Source: Chloroflexota bacterium
Lineage (GTDB): Bacteria; Chloroflexota; Anaerolineae; B4-G1; SLSP01
NCBI GenBank assembly: GCA_019873645.1
Contig: JAIOAX010000009.1
Span: 1 to 64,000 of the forward strand
Reading direction: 5' to 3'
Length of the DNA stretch: 64,000 nucleotides
In this document: in pieces, positions 59,865-64,000 of the stretch
Position numbering within the stretch: the first letter of the stretch is position 1
Layout: the number at the start of each line of letters is the position of its first letter
Made by a program: the position numbers and the translations under genes
The notes under the pieces: generated by a model
The model's database searches: none
Told to the model about the DNA's origin: nothing
What the model saw: the letters and a program-made list of their open reading frames with translations, nothing else

Positions 59865-62800
59865 TCAGGCAAGTTGCTGTTTGAACGTCTGCGCCTGCGC
59901 CAGGTCATCCTGGGCGTTCAGTTTCTCAAAGCTACGGATGGCTTGCTCCAGGTAATTTTGGGCGGTGTCGCCTGCTGCCTCGCTGGAGGTCAGGGCCAGG
60001 CGGGCTAAGGCCAGTTTGGTTCTGGCAGCCTCGTGCTCGTTATTCAGGTTATTCAGGATGAGCAGGCTGGTTCGCATGGCCGCGGCGGCAAACTGTAGAT
60101 TGCCGCGGGTCAGGTAAATTTCACCCAACACCCGCTGGGCGATGCCTCTTTCCAGGGGATCGCTGTAAGTCTCGGCCAATGCGGCCGCTTGCTGGACATG
60201 CGCCAGGGCTTGTTCGAGGTTGCCGGTGCTGCGGTAATACTCACCCCACAGGCGCTCCAGCTCGGCCAGGAACTCTTTGGAGCCGATCTCGTTGAGGAGA
60301 ACCTGGGCGCGTTCCAGGGCACGTTGGGCTTGCTCCCACTGTTGCAGATGGAGATAGATCTGTGCCAGGTTGATGAGCGCGGCAGCTTCACCGCGCGGCG
60401 CGTGGATGCTCTCCCAAATGGCCAGGGATTGTTCGTATAGCTCCTGTGCGCCTTTCCATTCGCCGCGCTTGAGATACAGGTTTGCCAGATTGTTGCTGCT
60501 CATGGCCTGTCCGTACACGTCGCCGATTTCGCGCTTGATGGCCCAGCCGCATTGATAGGCTTCATCGGCCTGATCCCAATTCCCCTGAAGCTCATAGACG
60601 CCGGCCAGGTTGATATAGGCATGGGATTCACCGACCAGATCGCCGATTTGCCGGTAGGCCTGCAGGCTTTCCTGGCATAATTTTGCAGCGTTATCCAGGT
60701 TGCCGAGGCGTATGTCTATGCTGGCTTGCGTATTGAGCGCTGCTGCAAGAGCCTGGGTGCCTTCAGGGGTAGGGATGCGGGTGGCGATGTTGAGACTCCG
60801 GCGACACCAGGCCAGGGCTTTGTCATTTTCGCCCTGCCGACTGTAAACTTTGGCTCCGAGGAGGTAAATTCGCGCTGCCTCGACGGACGGTTCGTCGTCT
60901 GCCACGGCGTCTAGTCCCTGGCGCAGCCATGCGAAAACGGCGTGGTATTCGTCACGCAGCTCGTAGATGTTGGCAATCTCATAGCACAGGCCGGCCAGTT
61001 GACGGCGTTGCTCGGTGGATGGCGGCTGGGCCTTGAGTACGGCATGGACTGCGGCATAGTGTTTGAGGGCTTCATCATACTGCCCGGTCAAAGTCAACAC
61101 CATACCCGCCAGTTGATGCGCCAGCAGCAGTTGGGGTTGATATTCGGGGATATCTTGGGGAGACAACTGGCTCAATATGGTCAGGGCACGTTCGATCCAT
61201 TCTAACGCGCTTTCGTTCGCGTAGGCCAGGAGCGCCTGGCGCGCTGCCTGAAGGCTGTAATTGATCGCCTTGTTCACTTCGCCGGCCTCATTGAAGTGAT
61301 AAGCCAGCGCCTCGGCCAAAAAAGCGGTATGCCCCCCCGCGCGATATTCGAGAGCCTCGCCGGCTTTGCGGTGCAGCAATCGCCGCCGCAGCGGCCCCAA
61401 TTCGGTGTAGATGACGTATTGGATTTCTGATTGCCGGAAGCGCAAAGCTATCCCGCCGGGGACCTCTTCGATCAGTTGCCGCTCTAACGCCTCGTCTAAA
61501 TGTTCCAGGACTGCCCATTCCGAGAGCGCGCTCATCCTTTGCAGGTCGTCAAAGCGGAAGGTCTCCCCCAGGACGGCGGCCTGGCGCAGCAAGGTCTGCG
61601 TTTCGATGCTTAAGTGCTCGACCCGCCGCCAGACTGCCTCGCGTACGCTCTGCGGCAACCGCACTTCTTCGAGCGCCCGTACATACCATTCAGGATTGCT
61701 GGCGGCTTCAGCGGCGGGGGGAATCAACCCCTCATCTTCCAGCTCTTTGGCGACTTCTTCTACATAGAAGGGGTTGCCAGCGGTATGTTCGTAGATTTTC
61801 TCGATCAGGGCTTCGGGGACGATGCGATTCCAGATGTAGGCCAGAACAAATCCAACCTCATCCTGGGTCAAGCGTTCCAGGGAGATATGCCGATACGTGG
61901 GGTGACTGTGCAGGCCACGCAAAGTTTCCAGGAGGGGATGCCCGCGCTGCACTTCGGTATCGCAATACGTGCCGATGATGAATAAGGACATGGTAGGCAG
62001 ATGGCGTCCCAGGTAGAGCAACAGTTCCAGGCTGCTGCGGTCGGCCCATTGCAAATCTTCAAGGATGAGGAACCACGCCCGTTCCTGAGTGGCGCGGCGG
62101 ATGAACTGGGTGAGGCTAGTCATCAGGCGCAATTGTTCTTGCCGCGGATCCAGCGCCGGTGGGATGGGCAGGTCCGGCAACATTTGACGGATTTCGGGGA
62201 TCAAGGGTGTGAAATTGCTGAGCTGTTGACGCGCCTCGGCATCAAAGAATTCCGGCGGGACGGTGTGGAGATAGGTGCGGAGCACTTCGGTGAACAGCCG
62301 ATAGGCCGGGCGCCCCTCCACATCTTCGCAGTGCCCGGTGAGCAGGACGGGCGGATGGCATTGCGCTGCCACATGTTGCGCCAGGCGCGTTTTCCCAATG
62401 CCGGCCTCACCGGTGATGAAAGCGAGTTGTCCGTGTCCGGCGCGCGCCTCCTCCCAACAAGCGCGGAGGATTTGCACCTGTTTCTCGCGGCCCACGAGCA
62501 AGCGGGTATGCGGGCGGGTGGCGTACTCCATATCACTGAGCAGGTTGCTGAGGATCCGCCGTACCTGTTGGGCGCTGGCATAGCGGTTGTTGGGGTTTTG
62601 ATCCAGCAATTTGAGGATTAAATGTTCCAGCGAGGCCGAGATGTGCGGGTTGAGTTCTCGCGGTTGACGTGGCGCATAACGCAGCCGACTGCGCATCACC
62701 ATCTGTTCAAAGCTTTCACCGGTCGGGGGTTCCGCGCTTGAGGCCAACGGCTCTTCAAAAGGAAGTCGCCCCGTGAAAAGTTGATACAGGATCACCCCAA

Positions 62801-64000
62801 AGGCATAGAGATCGGTGCGCGCATCCAGGGGTTGACCCAGGATTTGCTCTGGCGCCAGGTAAGCGGCGGTCAGGAAGAGTTTGGGGGTATCCAGCAGATT
62901 GCGCCCTTCTTCGAGTCGCCCCAAACCCAGACCCGTGAGCCGTGCGCCCTCGGGGGTGATGAAGATGTTTTGCGGTTTCAGGTCCCCCAGGATAACGCCG
63001 TGGCTATGCGCGTATTCCAGGGCGCGGATCGTATCCAGGGCAATGTTCAGTAGCTGCGGCGACCCTTCAAAGAATGATTGCGGCAACTGGTCCTGTTGGA
63101 GTTGCGGCTTTTGTTCATTCAGAAAGTCCTGCAAGGTGGGGTAGGGGACATACTCCTCCACGCTCAGGACGTAATTCTCTCCTCTGTCCCAGGCATACAC
63201 TTTGACGATACCGGGATAATCCAGGGCTACGATTTGCGGCGTTTGGTGCATGAACCATTCGATCGTTTCGGCGCTGAAGGCGGGGGAGAGGACTTTGAGG
63301 ACGACCGGCTGGTTGGTTTCGAGGTCTGTAGCTCTCAAGACGGTGCCCAGCGCGCTCTCACCGATTTTCTCCTCAATCCGGTAGCGCTCTTTGATCACCT
63401 GTCCGGGCAGGTTGAGGGCTTCGCGGGCCTGCACTGCGGCAAGGGCGGCTTCTATGGAGGGATAGATGGTGAAACAGTCTCCATAGCCGCCCAGTTTAAT
63501 GATCTGCTTGACCTTTTCCGATGGCGCGGCCAAAATAATAGGCTTGCCGCCCCATTTCTGGTGAAAGGCGACCAGCGACTTGAGGCTGGCGGTGGTGAAT
63601 GTCTCGACCTGCGATAGATCAATGATTGAACTGGTCGGTGAGTGGGCATCGAGCAGGCGGGTCAATTGCCGCGCCAACTCGGCGAAGCTATGTTCATCGA
63701 AAACCCTGGTTGGGGTGACGATGGCCGTTTCACCGTTGGGGGTAAATTGGAGATCAACGGCGCCGGCCGGCGTTAAATCAAAGGTCATGCCCTCGCAAGC
63801 GACGATCATCTCCAATGCCCCGCGCGTGGCGTTTTGGGTTTGATACTCAACCGCACCTTGATAAATCTGTTCAATCTTGGCGTCGGAGTACGAAGGATCA
63901 TGGTGGAAGAGGATCAGCCGCTTGACGCCGGCCGCCTGGGCCAGGTCTACGCCGATCATCGCCGAGCTGTGCCCCCAATCCTCTTTCATCCAGGCATCTC
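59865..64000 (-). CDS. Multidomain signalling protein (MBL end, STAS, kinase-like, AAA ATPase, TPR), 5' truncated by window
   Basis: The frame stays open past the window edge. The first visible residues, DWGHSSAMIGVDLAQAAGVKR and LILFHHDP, look like the end of a metallo-beta-lactamase-fold domain. A STAS-like domain follows (SSIIDLSQVETFTTASLKSLVAF), then a protein-kinase-like domain with the VVLKVL lysine and GDLKPQN catalytic loop, but GLG in place of DFG. A STAND/MalT-like AAA domain has Walker A GEAGIGKTRL and Walker B LILEDLQWAD. About 450 residues of TPR repeats end the protein. It probably integrates signals; the partner is unknown. It lies upstream of the histidine kinase on the same strand. 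Confidence 0.82.
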   Translation of the reverse strand, partial: DAWMKEDWGHSSAMIGVDLAQAAGVKRLILFHHDPSYSDAKIEQIYQGAVEYQTQNATRGALEMIVACEGMTFDLTPAGAVDLQFTPNGETAIVTPTRVFDEHSFAELARQLTRLLDAHSPTSSIIDLSQVETFTTASLKSLVAFHQKWGGKPIILAAPSEKVKQIIKLGGYGDCFTIYPSIEAALAAVQAREALNLPGQVIKERYRIEEKIGESALGTVLRATDLETNQPVVLKVLSPAFSAETIEWFMHQTPQIVALDYPGIVKVYAWDRGENYVLSVEEYVPYPTLQDFLNEQKPQLQQDQLPQSFFEGSPQLLNIALDTIRALEYAHSHGVILGDLKPQNIFITPEGARLTGLGLGRLEEGRNLLDTPKLFLTAAYLAPEQILGQPLDARTDLYAFGVILYQLFTGRLPFEEPLASSAEPPTGESFEQMVMRSRLRYAPRQPRELNPHISASLEHLILKLLDQNPNNRYASAQQVRRILSNLLSDMEYATRPHTRLLVGREKQVQILRACWEEARAGHGQLAFITGEAGIGKTRLAQHVAAQCHPPVLLTGHCEDVEGRPAYRLFTEVLRTYLHTVPPEFFDAEARQQLSNFTPLIPEIRQMLPDLPIPPALDPRQEQLRLMTSLTQFIRRATQERAWFLILEDLQWADRSSLELLLYLGRHLPTMSLFIIGTYCDTEVQRGHPLLETLRGLHSHPTYRHISLERLTQDEVGFVLAYIWNRIVPEALIEKIYEHTAGNPFYVEEVAKELEDEGLIPPAAEAASNPEWYVRALEEVRLPQSVREAVWRRVEHLSIETQTLLRQAAVLGETFRFDDLQRMSALSEWAVLEHLDEALERQLIEEVPGGIALRFRQSEIQYVIYTELGPLRRRLLHRKAGEALEYRAGGHTAFLAEALAYHFNEAGEVNKAINYSLQAARQALLAYANESALEWIERALTILSQLSPQDIPEYQPQLLLAHQLAGMVLTLTGQYDEALKHYAAVHAVLKAQPPSTEQRRQLAGLCYEIANIYELRDEYHAVFAWLRQGLDAVADDEPSVEAARIYLLGAKVYSRQGENDKALAWCRRSLNIATRIPTPEGTQALAAALNTQASIDIRLGNLDNAAKLCQESLQAYRQIGDLVGESHAYINLAGVYELQGNWDQADEAYQCGWAIKREIGDVYGQAMSSNNLANLYLKRGEWKGAQELYEQSLAIWESIHAPRGEAAALINLAQIYLHLQQWEQAQRALERAQVLLNEIGSKEFLAELERLWGEYYRSTGNLEQALAHVQQAAALAETYSDPLERGIAQRVLGEIYLTRGNLQFAAAAMRTSLLILNNLNNEHEAARTKLALARLALTSSEAAGDTAQNYLEQAIRSFEKLNAQDDLAQAQTFKQQLA

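Overview
The window looks like chromosomal DNA of a Chloroflexota bacterium, probably Anaerolineae-like. The reasons are moderately high GC with good Shine-Dalgarno sites, very large secreted DUF11 and propeller proteins carrying an IYLPL-x-x-R motif, the rpsU-yqeY-pgpH-ybeY-dgkA block, multispanning GT-C-like membrane proteins, and very many short degenerate tandem repeats between genes. This placement is inferred from gene content; there is no rRNA or other phylogenetic marker analysis behind it.

Region 1 (180-4221, minus strand) holds a membrane-anchored SagB-type oxidoreductase, a MgtC/DUF4010 membrane protein and a LarA-family protein. The LarA gene is driven by a promoter divergent from the histidine operon. 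Region 2 (4253-15009) is an almost complete histidine biosynthesis operon: hisG-D-C-B-H-A-F-I-E. It is interrupted by a GxxExxY gene, a C_GCAxxG_C_C-family gene and an antisense YefM/YoeB toxin-antitoxin pair, and it ends in a HAD phosphatase gene that could supply the otherwise missing histidinol-phosphate phosphatase. It begins with a previously unlabelled leader peptide containing four consecutive His codons, followed by protector, antiterminator and terminator hairpins. This is a complete transcription attenuator, and its leader mRNA appears to be leaderless.

Region 3 (15266-22450) has a 1361-residue secreted propeller protein, a tandem pair of small ribbon-helix-helix-like paralogues between inverted-repeat clusters, an AI-2E-type permease and a THEP1-type NTPase. 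Region 4 (22660-28715) has a surface-sugar cluster (UXS-like epimerase, Nudix, O-antigen-ligase-like, C39-like peptidase, zinc ribbon), a degenerate ImmA/IrrE-like protein and mutL. Region 5 (28721-44540) has a 2037-residue beta-helix/DUF11 surface protein, an ArsR-like regulator, a CDP-alcohol phosphatidyltransferase, two giant paralogous membrane proteins and a TPR lipoprotein. Region 6 (44661-47047) is a Type II restriction-modification pair of the AvaI/BsoBI family.

Region 7 (47085-56090) holds a receiver-domain protein, a GT39-like protein, the rpsU-yqeY-pgpH-ybeY-dgkA block, CorA and an MGDG-synthase-family glycosyltransferase. Region 8 (56174-64000, minus strand) has a NarL/LuxR response regulator, an SPFH protein, a HisKA_3 histidine kinase with an unusual C-terminal domain, and a truncated multidomain protein (MBL-STAS-pseudokinase-AAA-TPR).

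Many intergenic gaps contain a degenerate tandem repeat of 7-9 bp, from about a dozen unrelated word families. Several copies fold into long hairpins at gene ends. The copies inside genes all have a 7-bp period and sit in loops of membrane proteins. A separate motif of about 17 bp (TCCTGAAATGyACCCC) lies in the same orientation just upstream of three promoters and may mark a shared regulon. I saw no tRNA, rRNA, CRISPR array or complete insertion sequence.
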